Source: Xylophilus sp. ASV27 (GTDB lineage Bacteria; Pseudomonadota; Gammaproteobacteria; Burkholderiales; Burkholderiaceae_C). From it: DNA of 46,616 bases. The position numbers and the translations under genes are program-made. Below, piece by piece: positions 1-10,133 of this stretch (position 1 is its first letter; each line of letters begins with the position of its first letter). Under the pieces are notes generated by a model that saw nothing but the letters and a program-made list of their open reading frames with translations, was not told the DNA's origin and did no database searches. Where the stretch lies: assembly GCF_016428875.1 (NCBI RefSeq), contig NZ_JAELTO010000023.1:1-46616 (forward strand), written 5' to 3'.

Positions 1-54
1 CCACCACAGACCACCAAGAAGGAGAAGGCGACCAAGAACTTATCCACAACGTGA
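1..54 (+). CDS. possible 3' end of an unidentified ORF (partial)
   Basis: Frame 1 is open from the contig edge to a TGA at 52-54 and reads as a short Lys/Thr-rich tail ending KNLSTT. Such a basic, polar end would suit the C-terminus of a protein whose body lies off the contig. It points towards the truncated integrase, whose reading frame ends at 64. A perfect DnaA-box sequence (TTATCCACA) lies at 40-48, inside this frame. With only 17 codons visible, no identity can be given and the frame may be open by chance. Confidence 0.15.
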   Translation, partial: PPQTTKKEKATKNLSTT

Positions 55-63
55 GCGTGAAGT

Positions 64-781
64 TCACGAACCAGGGTGGGTCAGATCGAGATGGAAATGG
101 TGGGTTGCGGTTGCATGGAAATCAACAGACTCCATCTGCCGCGACATCAGACGGATCTCCAACGGCGACAAGGCTCGGTCCTTGGGTACGAAGGTCGCAA
201 TCGAGGCCGCGCCCACGTCGGCCGCCGGGTTGTCCACCTTCTCCCCATGCAGGATGGCGAAGGCATAGACCTGCTTCACGATGTCGCGGACATGCACCGC
301 GGTGGCCGGGGCGCCCCTCCCCTTCACCTTGCCGCACAAGGCGCGCAAGTCATCGGCGGTGATTTCGTTGAGCAAGGCGGTTCTGGAACGCTGGCAGGAT
401 GTCCCGATCGACGATGCTCTTGCGCATCGCTCGCGTGCTGTCGGCCATCCGGGCGCCGGCCAGCCATTGGGCTGTCATGTCGCCAAAGTTCTTGGCGGCG
501 GTCAGGCGGCGCTTCTCGCGCTGTTTCTCGTACGCCGGAGACTTGCCCTGGGCGACGGCCTTCTTGGCGTCCAGCAGCTTTTCGCGAGCCATCCCCAGCG
601 AAATGCCCGCCGGCCCGTAGCGGCCAATGGTCAGGGTCTCGCGGCGGCCGTTGAGACGGTAATCAAAGCGGAAGGTGACGGTACCGGTGGGCGATACCGT
701 CACGTACATTCCATCCCGGTCAGATGCCTTATAAGTCAAGGACTTAGGCTTCAAATTGCGCAGTGCGGTGTCGGTAAGCAT
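64..781 (-). pseudogene. P4-type tyrosine integrase remnant, frameshifted and truncated
   Basis: The N-terminal part (ATG at 781, Shine-Dalgarno AGGAGG at 792-797) starts MLTDTALRNLKPK and contains the typical arm-DNA-binding domain (YVTVSPTG, TIGRYGP, LGMAREKL). This is followed by the start of the core-binding domain (DMTAQWLAG, VDRDILPAFQNRL). Near 365-380 the frame breaks. The homologous sequence resumes in the next frame as LLNEITADDLRALC and runs through VHVRDIVKQVYAFA to ALSPLEIRLMSRQMES. It then loses similarity and stops at 64. The catalytic domain with the R-H-R-Y residues is absent, so the enzyme cannot be active. The gene reads away from guaA, whose 3' end is a known integration hotspot for genomic islands carrying such integrases. 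I infer that this is the guaA-proximal end of a decayed island. Confidence 0.85.
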
Positions 782-1082
782 CGAGGTTTTTCCTCCTGTT
801 CATGACGGCTTTTACCGTCAGGGGTCAGGAGACCTGCTGATGCCTGGAAAGCCGCATAAAACAAGCTTTTCAGAGGAGTGATTTACCGTCAAAGACCGAT
901 TTGGTCTCGATAGTCAACAAGGAGGTCTTAATCCGGCCTCCGGTTTCTACCGTCACCTATACCGTCAATCCTTTTCGCTGCCCGGCGATAGTCACCGATA
1001 GCTTTCGTGACGTATTTTCTTTAAAATCAATACGTTACGTCGGATTTTCGATAGATGGCGATAGTCCCCGAAGGACCTGATT
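782..1082. other. integrase leader and guaA-proximal attachment region, no gene
   Basis: These 301 bases between the integrase start and the guaA stop contain no credible ORF. They are richer in A+T than the surroundings. They hold four direct copies of TACCGTCA (813-820, 884-891, 948-955, 960-967). They also hold three copies of CGATAGTC (908-915, 986-993, 1059-1066), two of them within a longer repeat GGCGATAGTC(A/C)CCGA at 984-998 and 1057-1071. Short iterated sites beside an integrase gene usually serve integrase arm binding, a recombination directionality factor, or a repressor. The attachment core would be expected at the guaA 3' end just beyond 1082. The second att copy is not in this window, so the core cannot be fixed. 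Confidence 0.5.
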
Positions 1083-2705
<1,623 letters not shown>

Positions 2706-2754
2706 GGCGGGCCTGGGCGATACGGTAGGTAAGAGGCTGGGCTGGAAAGCAGCG

Positions 2755-2784
2755 GGGCCGGCACACCCTGTGATGTGTCGGCCC
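2755..2784 (-). promoter_or_regulatory. stem-loop between guaB and guaA
   Basis: The arms GGGCCGGCACA (2755-2765) and TGTGTCGGCCC (2774-2784) pair over 11 positions, with a single non-Watson-Crick position and an 8-base loop. No U-tract follows on the minus strand, so it is unlikely to be a simple terminator. A role in processing or partial attenuation between guaB and guaA is only an inference. Confidence 0.4.
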
Positions 2785-2805
2785 TGCGCGACGCCAACTT
2801 GCGGG

Positions 2806-4275
2806 CTATTCCGCGCGGTAGTTCGGCGCTTCCTTGGTGATCTGCACGTCGTGCACGTGGCTTTCGCGGATGCCGGCGGCGGTGATCTCGACGAACTCCG
2901 CCTTGTCGTTCATGTCCTGGATGGTGGCGCAGCCGCAGTAGCCCATGGCCGCACGCACGCCGCCGGCCATCTGGAACACGATGGACACCATCGAGCCCTT
3001 GTACGGCACCCGGCCCTCGATGCCTTCGGGCACCAGCTTGTCGGCGTTGGGGTTGCCGGTGCTGGACTCCTGAAAGTAGCGGTCGGCGCTGCCCTGCTGC
3101 ATGGCGCCGATGCTGCCCATGCCGCGGTAGCTCTTGTAGCTGCGGCCCTGGAACAGCACGATCTCGCCCGGCGCCTCTTCGGTGCCGGCGAACACGCCGC
3201 CCATCATCACGGTGCTGGCACCCGCGGCCAGCGCCTTGGCGATGTCGCCGGAATAGCGGATGCCGCCGTCGGCGATCAGCGGTACGCCCGAGCCTTTGAG
3301 GGCGGTGGCGACGTTGTCGATGGCCATGATCTGCGGCACGCCCACGCCCGCGACGATGCGGGTGGTGCAGATGGAGCCGGGGCCGATGCCGACCTTGACC
3401 GCATCGGCGCCGGCCTCGGCCAGTGCCAGCGCCGCCGCGCCGGTGGCGATGTTGCCGCCGATCACGTCGATCTGCGGGTAGTTCTGCTTGACCCAGCGCA
3501 CGCGCTCGATAACGCCCTTGCTGTGGCCGTGGGCGGTATCGACGACGATCGCGTCCACGCCGGCCTTGACCAGGGCCTCGACCCGTTCCTCGGTGCCCTC
3601 GCCCACGCCGACGGCCGCGCCCACGCGCAGGCGGCCCTGCGCATCGCGCGCGGCGTTGGGGAAGCTGGTCTGCTTGGTGATGTCCTTGACCGTGATCAGA
3701 CCGCGCAGATGGTCCTTGTCGTCCACGATCAGCAGGCGCTCGAGCTTGTGCTTGTTGAGCAGCGCCTTGGCCTCGGCCGCCGTCGCGCCCTCGCGCACCG
3801 TGACCAGCCTGTCGCGCGGGGTCATGATCTCGCTCACCGGCACGTCGTAGCGCGTCTCGAAGCGCAGGTCGCGCCCGGTGACGATGCCCACCACCCGGCC
3901 GCCATCGATCACGGGGAAGCCCGAGATGCCCAATTGCTCCTGCATCTGCAGCACCTGGTACACGCTGTGTCCCGGCGTGATCACCACCGGGTCGCGCAGC
4001 ACGCCGGATTCATAGCGCTTGACCTTGGCCACCTGGGCCGCCTGCTCCTGCGCGCTGAGGTTCTTGTGGACGATGCCGATGCCTCCTTCCTGGGCAATGG
4101 CGATGGCCAGGCGCGCCTCCGTCACGGTGTCCATGGCGGCGGACACGAGCGGCAGATTCAGGGTGATGTTGCGGGAGAGGCGGGTTGCGAGGGACGTGTC
4201 CTTGGGCAGGACCTGGGAGAACGCTGGCACCAACAACACATCGTCGAAGGTGAGCGCTTTTCCAAGAAGGCGCAT
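2806..4275 (-). CDS. guaB: inosine-5'-monophosphate dehydrogenase
   Basis: GuaB oxidises IMP to XMP with NAD+, the rate-limiting step of GMP synthesis. The 489 residues show the TIM-barrel N-terminus ([11 protein letters not shown]). A CBS-domain pair is inserted at about 92-205 ([39 protein letters not shown]). The active-site loop GPGSICTTR carries catalytic Cys303. The C-terminal part contains [11 protein letters not shown]. The start ATG at 4275 is preceded by GGAG with about 8 bases spacing. A TACAAT element on the minus strand at 4296-4301 could be a -10 box, although the -35 is weak. It is first in a likely guaBA operon. Confidence 0.97.
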   Translation of the reverse strand: MRLLGKALTFDDVLLVPAFSQVLPKDTSLATRLSRNITLNLPLVSAAMDTVTEARLAIAIAQEGGIGIVHKNLSAQEQAAQVAKVKRYESGVLRDPVVITPGHSVYQVLQMQEQLGISGFPVIDGGRVVGIVTGRDLRFETRYDVPVSEIMTPRDRLVTVREGATAAEAKALLNKHKLERLLIVDDKDHLRGLITVKDITKQTSFPNAARDAQGRLRVGAAVGVGEGTEERVEALVKAGVDAIVVDTAHGHSKGVIERVRWVKQNYPQIDVIGGNIATGAAALALAEAGADAVKVGIGPGSICTTRIVAGVGVPQIMAIDNVATALKGSGVPLIADGGIRYSGDIAKALAAGASTVMMGGVFAGTEEAPGEIVLFQGRSYKSYRGMGSIGAMQQGSADRYFQESSTGNPNADKLVPEGIEGRVPYKGSMVSIVFQMAGGVRAAMGYCGCATIQDMNDKAEFVEITAAGIRESHVHDVQITKEAPNYRAE

Positions 4276-4376
4276 GTGAAAGCTCCAAAAAAAGGATTGT
4301 ACCCGCGCCCTCCGGGCGCTTTGGCCGCGGCGGCCTGGCTGGAACCGTGCCCGGCGCGCCGCTACACTGGCCTGCC

Positions 4377-4865
4377 ATGAAAGCCGCTCGCCTCTCAGCC
4401 CTTGCCGCGATCGTGCTCGTCGCGCTGCCCCTGACCGCCTTTGCCCAATGGCAGTGGCTGGACAAGGATGGCCGCAAGGTGTTCAGCGACCGCCCTCCCC
4501 CCACGGACGTGCCGGACCAGCGCATCCTCAGGCGCCCCGGGGCCGCGCCTGCCGCCGAGGCCACGCCCGCTTCCGCACCCGTGGGCGCGGCGCCGGCCAG
4601 GCCGGCTGGACAGGACCGTGAACTGCAAGCCCGCAGGCAGCAGGCCGAAGCCGCCGAAGCGGCCAAGCGCAAGGCCGAGGAGGATCGCATCGCGCAGACG
4701 CGCGCCGACAACTGCCTGCGCGCGCGCCAGTCGCAGAACACCATGAGCGCCGGCCTGGGGATGGTGCGCATGGACGCGCAGGGCCAGCCGGTACTGCTGG
4801 ATGAGAGCGCCCGCGCGGCGGAGCAGCAGCGCATCGAGTCGGTGATCGCCAGCGACTGCCGCTGA
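4377..4865 (+). CDS. DUF4124 domain-containing exported protein
   Basis: The 162-residue protein starts at ATG 4377 (MKAARLSAL); an in-frame ATG at 4347 lacks the signal sequence context. Residues 1-24 form a Sec signal peptide ending LTAFAQ. The DUF4124 signature follows directly ([14 protein letters not shown]), a small domain common in Comamonadaceae and Burkholderiales whose function is not known. An Ala/Pro-rich linker comes next, then a charged helical stretch (about 85-120, rich in A, E, K and R). The C-terminus has paired cysteines (DNCLRARQ and SDCR), which may form a disulphide in the periplasm. It stands alone, divergent from guaB. Periplasmic location is inferred from the signal peptide. 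Confidence 0.75.
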   Translation: MKAARLSALAAIVLVALPLTAFAQWQWLDKDGRKVFSDRPPPTDVPDQRILRRPGAAPAAEATPASAPVGAAPARPAGQDRELQARRQQAEAAEAAKRKAEEDRIAQTRADNCLRARQSQNTMSAGLGMVRMDAQGQPVLLDESARAAEQQRIESVIASDCR

Positions 4866-4893
4866 GTTTCCCAATAGCCTGACGAGTTTCCTG

Positions 4894-5220
4894 TTACCCT
4901 GATTTCGCGCCCGCGCGCTGGCGCGCAAACAGGCCGGTGGTGCGGGCGCCCTGCTGGCGGAAGCGCTCGCGCCGGGCCACCTTCGGGTCCACGCGCAGCG
5001 GCCGGTACAGTTCCACCCGGTCGCCATCGCGCAGCGCGGTATCGAGCGGGCACGCGCGGCCCCAGATACCGGCATCGACCTCGTCCCCGCTATGCTGCCC
5101 CGCCGCCCGCAGGGCCTGGCGCAGCGTGCTGCCGGCCGGCAATTGCAACGCAAGCTCCCGCACCGTGGCCTTGGCCAGCGCGATGGCCACGGTGACCTGC
5201 AATGGCTCAGCCATCGCCAT
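4894..5220 (-). CDS. rnfH: RnfH family (ubiquitin-like fold) protein
   Basis: The sequence MAMAEPLQVTVAIAL with GSTLRQAL, LRDGDRVELYRPLRVDPK and RRERFRQQG matches the RnfH/UPF0125 family, small beta-grasp proteins of about 90-105 residues whose biochemical role is unsettled. The start was set at ATG 5220; ATG 5214 two codons later is equally possible. Either start overlaps the last codons of ratA (TGA at 5207-5209), so the two genes are translationally coupled. The ratA-rnfH pair diverging from smpB is a conserved arrangement in proteobacteria. Confidence 0.85.
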   Translation of the reverse strand: MAMAEPLQVTVAIALAKATVRELALQLPAGSTLRQALRAAGQHSGDEVDAGIWGRACPLDTALRDGDRVELYRPLRVDPKVARRERFRQQGARTTGLFARQRAGAKSG

Positions 5221-5653
5221 AGACCTTCTCGGCGCGCGCCACGAACGCATCGACCATGCTGCCGGCAATGCGGTCGAACACCGGGCCGACGAGCGCCGAC
5301 AGCGCCGCGTTGGAGAAGCCATAGCGCAGGTCGAACTCGATGCGGCAGGCGCGCTGCGCGCCCTCGCCCACCGGCACGAAGCGCCAGAGCCCCTCTAGTT
5401 GCGAGAACGGGCCGTCGACCAGTTGCATGCGCACCTCGCGCCCCGGCACATGGGTGTTGCGGGTGGTGAAGCTCTGGCGCAGGCCGCTGAAGGCGATGCC
5501 GACCTGCGCGGTCATGCCTTCGGCATCTTCGGACAGCACGGCGGCGCGATCGCACCACGGCAGGAACTGCGGGTACTGCGTGACATTGGTCACGAGCCGG
5601 AACATTTCCTCGGCGCTGTACCAGATCAGGACGGACTTGTGGACGGTTTTCAT
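5207..5653 (-). CDS. ratA: RatA/COQ10-like START-domain protein
   Basis: The 148-residue product begins MKTVHKSVLIWYSAEEMF at ATG 5653. It carries the SRPBCC/polyketide-cyclase fold pattern of the RatA family: VTNVTQYPQFLPWC near the N-terminus, then LVDGPFSQLEGLWRF and the C-terminal helix GPVFDRIAGSMVDAFVARAEKVYG. In E. coli RatA was described as a ribosome-associated inhibitor of 70S formation. The family is also homologous to Coq10, a ubiquinone-binding protein, and that is an equally likely role here. An upstream in-frame extension to 5809 crosses into the smpB start region and lacks family similarity, so it was rejected. Confidence 0.87.
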   Translation of the reverse strand: MKTVHKSVLIWYSAEEMFRLVTNVTQYPQFLPWCDRAAVLSEDAEGMTAQVGIAFSGLRQSFTTRNTHVPGREVRMQLVDGPFSQLEGLWRFVPVGEGAQRACRIEFDLRYGFSNAALSALVGPVFDRIAGSMVDAFVARAEKVYGDG

Positions 5654-5747
5654 AGAATCGAGAGCTTTCGGCGCCCTATCGCACGCCTTCTGCGGACCAT
5701 TGTAGGGAGAGCTTCCATCCCGCCGCCGCGGCTCCATCCAAGAACCC

Positions 5748-6224
5748 ATGTCCAAGAAAACCACAGAACCCTCCACCCGCATCGCCGACAACAAGAAGGC
5801 GGCGTTCAACTACTTCTTCGAGGAGCGCTACGAGGCGGGCATGGTGCTGCAGGGCTGGGAGGTGAAGGCGCTGCGCGAAGGCAAGGTGCAGTTGACCGAC
5901 GGCTATGTGGTGATCCGCGACGGCGAGCTGTTCGTGATCGGCTGCCAGATCAACCCGCTCAAATCCGCGTCGACCCACGTCAACCCCGACTCGGTGCGGA
6001 CCAAGAAGCTGCTGCTGCACAAGGAGCAGATCAAGCGCCTGATCGGCAAGATCGAGCAGAAGGGCTACACCCTGGTGCCGCTCAACCTGCACTGGAAGGC
6101 CGGCAAGGTGAAGTGCGAGATCGCCCTGGCCAAGGGCAAGGCCGAGCACGACAAGCGCGACACCATCAAGGACCGCGAAGGCAAGCGCGAGGTCGAGCGC
6201 GCCATGAAGAGCCGCCACCGCTGA
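5748..6224 (+). CDS. smpB: SsrA-binding protein SmpB
   Basis: SmpB binds tmRNA and delivers it to stalled ribosomes for trans-translation. The 158 residues contain the family hallmarks: [20 protein letters not shown], then [14 protein letters not shown], then the core barrel ([37 protein letters not shown]). The C-terminal basic tail ends [17 protein letters not shown] and enters the mRNA channel. Start ATG 5748 gives the usual family length with a short Ser/Thr/Lys extension. It is divergent from ratA across a 94-base gap that must hold both promoters. Confidence 0.97.
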   Translation: MSKKTTEPSTRIADNKKAAFNYFFEERYEAGMVLQGWEVKALREGKVQLTDGYVVIRDGELFVIGCQINPLKSASTHVNPDSVRTKKLLLHKEQIKRLIGKIEQKGYTLVPLNLHWKAGKVKCEIALAKGKAEHDKRDTIKDREGKREVERAMKSRHR

Positions 6225-6251
6225 GAGGGCGCGGCGGCGGCCGCACCGCCT

Positions 6252-7328
6252 TCAAAGCCCGCGCAGCGGATGCTCCTGCGGCGTCCACGGGCTGACGAAG
6301 AACGGCGCCACCATCTCCGGCGTGACGTCCTCGATGCGCGGCGGGTCCCAGCGCGGCGCATGGTCCTTGTCCACCGCCAGGGCGCGTATGCCTTCCAGCG
6401 TCTCGCTGCGGCCGGGGCGCAGGTGGAAGCAGTGGTGCACCAGGTCGCGCTCCATGCGCAGGTCGTCCGCAAGGTCCATGGCACGGGCGCGGCGCACCTG
6501 CTCCAGCACCACGTGCAGCATCAGCGGCGAGCGCTTGCGCAGCGTGGCGGCCGTGGCGCGGGCGTCGTCGCTGCCGTCAGCTTCCAGCGCTGCCAGGATG
6601 GCGGGCACGCTGGATCTGGAAAAATATTGGTCAAAATGGCTTCTAGCCCAGGTAATACCTGAGCTTCTAGCTATGATTTTTGAAGCAAGCCACTCTTCTA
6701 CCGCTTGCGCCGACGCCAACGGCGTTTCGCCCAGCGACTCCCACAGCGCCGGCTGCGCGTCGGACGGCAGCCGGGCGTCGGCCAGCCCCAGCGCAATGGC
6801 CTCGTCCGCGCCGATGGTCTCGCCGGTCAACGCCAGCCATTCGCCGGCATGGCCCGGGCAGCGGCTCAGGAAGTAGCCGCCGCCCACGTCCGGGAACAGG
6901 CCGATGGCGGTCTCGGGCATGGCCATCCTGGTGCGCTCGGTCACCAGGCGCAGGCTGGCGCCCTGGCTGATGCCCATGCCGCCGCCCATGACGATGCCGT
7001 CCATGAAGGCGATGTAGGGCTTGGGATAGGTGTGGATCAGGTGGTTGAGCCGGTACTCCTCGGTGAAGAAGGCGTCGAGATCCGCATCGCCCTGGCTGCC
7101 GGCGCGGTGCAGGAAGCGGATGTCGCCGCCCGCGCAGAAGGCTCCGAACGGGCCTTCCTTGCCCATGCCGCGCACGGCCACGAGCTGGATGGCCGGGTCG
7201 TCGCGCCAGGCCAGCAGCGCCTGCGTCAGCTCGCGCACCATGCCCAGGGACAGGGCGTTCAGGGCCTTGGGCCGGTTCAGCGTGAGGAGGCCGGCGTGGC
7301 CGCGGGTTTCGAGAATGATGTCGCTCAT
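6252..7328 (-). CDS. enoyl-CoA hydratase/isomerase family protein (3-hydroxyisobutyryl-CoA hydrolase-like)
   Basis: The 358-residue protein has the crotonase fold: LNRPKALNALSL, the oxyanion-hole motif FCAGGDIRFLH, MDGIVMGGGMGISQG, and the PETAIGLFPDVGGGYFLSR motif typical of the HIBYL-CoA hydrolase branch. The C-terminal extension (LRMERDLVHHCF; EGIRALAVDKDHAPRW) also fits that branch, which acts in valine degradation or on related acyl-CoAs. Residues about 214-232 (ASKIIARSSGITWARSHFD) are encoded by a copy of the dispersed palindromic repeat, in frame and antisense to the other genic copies. The rest of the domain looks intact, so the gene is probably functional. It lies 71 bases downstream of the EamA transporter on the same strand. 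Exact substrate is unknown. Confidence 0.85.
   Translation of the reverse strand: MSDIILETRGHAGLLTLNRPKALNALSLGMVRELTQALLAWRDDPAIQLVAVRGMGKEGPFGAFCAGGDIRFLHRAGSQGDADLDAFFTEEYRLNHLIHTYPKPYIAFMDGIVMGGGMGISQGASLRLVTERTRMAMPETAIGLFPDVGGGYFLSRCPGHAGEWLALTGETIGADEAIALGLADARLPSDAQPALWESLGETPLASAQAVEEWLASKIIARSSGITWARSHFDQYFSRSSVPAILAALEADGSDDARATAATLRKRSPLMLHVVLEQVRRARAMDLADDLRMERDLVHHCFHLRPGRSETLEGIRALAVDKDHAPRWDPPRIEDVTPEMVAPFFVSPWTPQEHPLRGL
6633..6687 (+). repeat. dispersed palindromic repeat, copy A (inside the crotonase gene)
   Basis: It reads AAAATGGCTTCTAGCCCAGG, a TAATA loop, then CCTGAGCTTCTAGCTAT and a degenerate second hairpin (GATTTTTGAAGC). It matches the consensus of the other five copies in direct repeats of GCTTCTAGC around a CCAGG/CCTGG palindrome. 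It is A+T-richer than the host gene and is read through without a stop on the opposite strand. Confidence 0.9.
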
Positions 7329-7399
7329 GGGTACGGGGGTCCTTGGTCTTCGTCTCTTTGGGTTGGTTGGGGGGCCAAGCGATGGCCGCGCCCCGGGGG

Positions 7400-8305
7400 T
7401 CAGCCGGGCCGGCGCAGCCTGGGCAGTTCGTTGGCCAGCAGCGCGGCGATCACCAGCGCGCCGCCGGCCAGCACGGTGCCGCCGGGGGCCTCGCCAACGA
7501 TCAGCCAGGCCAGCGCGATGCCGAAGATCACCTCCAGCAAGGCCAGCAGCGCCACCTCCGGCGCCTGCAGGGCGCGCGCGCAGTGCATGGCCAGCACGCA
7601 GGGCACGGCCAGTTGCACCAGGCCGAGCAGCGCCAGCCAGCCGATGTCGCGCGGCGTGGCGCTGAACGGCAGCGCCAGCGGCAGGGTGGCCACGGCGGAG
7701 AGCACGGCGCCCACCAGCACGGCCGGGATCAGGTCCACCTCCTGGCCGCGGCCCTGGCCGTGATGGAGCACGGTCCAGTTCACGCCGGCGGCCAGGGGCA
7801 CGCACAGGGCCACGAGCGAGCCGGTCCAGTCGCCGGCGGCCAGTTGCGGGCCGTACATCCAGGCAATGCCAACGCCGGCGACCGCAATCGCCCACCAGGT
7901 GCGGCGGGCCAGCCGCTGGCCGACGGCGACGCGCGCGACCAGGGCGGTCACCAGCGGCCCGGCCGCCATGACCACCAGCACGTTGGCCACGCTGGTCAGC
8001 GTCAGCGCCACCATGAAGGCGGTGAACATCACGCTCCAGCACAGCCCTGAAACCCACAGCAGCGCGCCCCCTGCCCTGATGCGCGCGGCCACGCCGGCGC
8101 CGCGCCCGGGCAGCAGCAGGGCCAGCATCGCCAGCGCGGTGAACAGGCTGCGCCAGAACGTGACCTCGAAGCTGCGGGCACTCTCCAACTGGCGCGTGAC
8201 CACGCCGGCGATCGACCACATCGCGGTCACGCCGACCATCGCCACGACGGCCTGGCCGTGCGAGAGCGGTCGTAAAGACAAGAGAGGGCCTGGCACGCGC
8301 GACAT
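7400..8305 (-). CDS. EamA family (DMT superfamily) transporter
   Basis: The 301-residue integral membrane protein has about ten hydrophobic segments arranged as two EamA repeats. The first holds MVGVTAMWSIAGVV and FEVTFWRSLFTALAML; the second holds VLVGAVLSAVATLP, then LLGLVQLAVPCVLAMHCARAL and VALLALLEVIFGIALAWLIVG. Drug/metabolite transporters of this type export small metabolites or amino acids; the substrate cannot be read from sequence. No Shine-Dalgarno is visible before ATG 8305, so a slightly downstream start is possible. It is the first gene of a probable two-gene unit with the downstream crotonase and diverges from the TerC gene over 184 bases. Confidence 0.85.
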   Translation of the reverse strand: MSRVPGPLLSLRPLSHGQAVVAMVGVTAMWSIAGVVTRQLESARSFEVTFWRSLFTALAMLALLLPGRGAGVAARIRAGGALLWVSGLCWSVMFTAFMVALTLTSVANVLVVMAAGPLVTALVARVAVGQRLARRTWWAIAVAGVGIAWMYGPQLAAGDWTGSLVALCVPLAAGVNWTVLHHGQGRGQEVDLIPAVLVGAVLSAVATLPLALPFSATPRDIGWLALLGLVQLAVPCVLAMHCARALQAPEVALLALLEVIFGIALAWLIVGEAPGGTVLAGGALVIAALLANELPRLRRPG

Positions 8306-8489
8306 GGAGAGGGAGGAGTCCTGAAGTTGCGATGGGCATTGTGCATGAGCCGCGCACTGTAGACCTCCGCTTACGAGGCGGGCCGCATTCCTTCAGTAAT
8401 ATCGCGACCACTATGCAACCTCCCCCTGCGCCCCATCCCCGTATTCCGGCGTGCGACCTGCACCCGTCTCATACCCAGGAGGGCCGGCC

Positions 8490-10055
8490 ATGGAATGGCT
8501 GAGCGACCCGACCATCTGGATCGGCCTGGCCACGCTGGTGGTGCTGGAGATCGTGCTGGGCATCGACAACCTGGTGTTCATCGCCATCCTGGCCGACAAG
8601 CTGCCGCCGCACCAGCGGGACAAGGCCCGCGTCATCGGCTTGTCGCTGGCGCTGATCATGCGGCTGGCGCTGCTGTCGGTGATCTCCTGGCTGGTGACGC
8701 TGACAGAGCCGCTGTTCTCGGTCTGGCGCCTGAGCTTTTCCGGGCGCGACCTGATCCTGCTGGCCGGGGGCCTGTTCCTGCTGTTCAAGGCCACCACCGA
8801 ACTGCACGAGCGCCTCGAAGGCGTGGAACACAGTGCCGGCACCCGCCGCGGCTACGCGACCTTCGGCGTGGTGGTGACCCAGATCGTGCTGCTGGACGCC
8901 GTGTTCTCGCTCGACTCGGTGATCACGGCCGTCGGCATGGTCGACCACCTGGGCGTGATGATGGCCGCGGTGATCATCGCCATGGCGGTGATGCTGTTCG
9001 CCTCAAAGCCGCTCACGCGCTTCGTGAATGCGCACCCGACCGTGGTCGTGCTCTGCCTGAGCTTCCTGCTGATGATCGGCCTGAGCCTGGTGGCCGAGGG
9101 CCTGGGCTTCCATCTGCCCAAGGGCTACCTGTACGCGGCCATCGGCTTCTCGATCATGATCGAGTTCTTCAACCAGTGGGCGCGCCGCAACCTGGTGCGG
9201 CAGCAGTCGCGCATTCCGCTGCGCGAGCGCACGGCCGACTCGATCTTCCGCATGCTCGGCGGCCGGCGCGGCCCGGTGGAGGATCATCCGGAGCAGGCGA
9301 CTGCGCCGGCACCGGCGCCGGCCTTCGGCGCCGAGGAACGCAACATGGTCAGCAGCGTGCTGTCGCTGGCCGAGCGCAGCATCCACTCGATCATGACGCC
9401 GCGCGCCGACATCCAGTGGGTCGACCTGGACGACAGCCCCGAGGCGCTGCGCGCGCAACTGGTGAACGCCGGGCACGGCATGCTGCCGGTCGGACGCGGC
9501 GACCTGGACCACCTGCTGGGCGTGGCGCGCGCCCGCGACCTGCTGGCCGACCTGCTCACGCTCGGCCACATCGACCAGGCGCGCAGCGTGCGCCAGCCGC
9601 TGATCGTGCCGGCCTCCGTCGGCGTGATCCGGCTCATGGAGATGCTGCGCCAGTCGCGCGGGCAGATCGCGCTGGCCAGCGACGAGTACGGCACCATCCT
9701 GGGCCTGGTCACGCCGATCGACGTGCTGGAGGCGATCGCCGGCGAATTCCCGGACGAGGGCGAGCGCCCCGAGATCGAGCCGCAGGGGCCCGGCCACTGG
9801 ATCGTCGACGGCCTGGCCGGCCTGCATACGCTGGAGCAGGCGACCGACGTCCACACGCTGGTCGGCGAGGCCGATGACTACAACACCCTGGCCGGCTTCC
9901 TGCTGGCGCGCCTGGGGCAGTTGCCCACCGTGGGCCAGGTGGTGGAGGACTGCGGGCTGCGCTTCGAGGTGCTGGAGATGGACGGCAGGCGCATCGCCCG
10001 GATCGACGTGCGGCGGCTGCCCGATGGCGACGGGCACACGCTAAGCCCGGCCTAA
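8490..10055 (+). CDS. TerC family membrane protein with CBS and CorC/HlyC domains (YoaE-like)
   Basis: The 521-residue protein starts at ATG 8490 behind AGGAGGG. Residues 1-230 are a TerC-like integral domain of about seven hydrophobic segments with the acidic motif [13 protein letters not shown] and a second [15 protein letters not shown]; these Asp residues are implicated in metal handling. A CBS pair follows ([36 protein letters not shown]), then a C-terminal CorC/HlyC transporter-associated domain ([21 protein letters not shown]). The architecture matches E. coli YoaE. TerC-family proteins are linked to metal-ion homeostasis, notably manganese export, but the substrate here is inferred only from family. 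Confidence 0.88.
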   Translation: MEWLSDPTIWIGLATLVVLEIVLGIDNLVFIAILADKLPPHQRDKARVIGLSLALIMRLALLSVISWLVTLTEPLFSVWRLSFSGRDLILLAGGLFLLFKATTELHERLEGVEHSAGTRRGYATFGVVVTQIVLLDAVFSLDSVITAVGMVDHLGVMMAAVIIAMAVMLFASKPLTRFVNAHPTVVVLCLSFLLMIGLSLVAEGLGFHLPKGYLYAAIGFSIMIEFFNQWARRNLVRQQSRIPLRERTADSIFRMLGGRRGPVEDHPEQATAPAPAPAFGAEERNMVSSVLSLAERSIHSIMTPRADIQWVDLDDSPEALRAQLVNAGHGMLPVGRGDLDHLLGVARARDLLADLLTLGHIDQARSVRQPLIVPASVGVIRLMEMLRQSRGQIALASDEYGTILGLVTPIDVLEAIAGEFPDEGERPEIEPQGPGHWIVDGLAGLHTLEQATDVHTLVGEADDYNTLAGFLLARLGQLPTVGQVVEDCGLRFEVLEMDGRRIARIDVRRLPDGDGHTLSPA

Positions 10056-10133
10056 GTTTCCGGGCCCGGTGGCGGGCACACTTCCAGGCAAGGCAGCGCG
10101 CAGGCGCAGGCCTCATGCCTTCTGGAGTGCCCC

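Noticed and set aside
4864-4891. GAGTTTCC direct repeat 20 bases apart between the DUF4124 gene and rnfH
   Set aside because: Too short and isolated; no matching structure or further copies.
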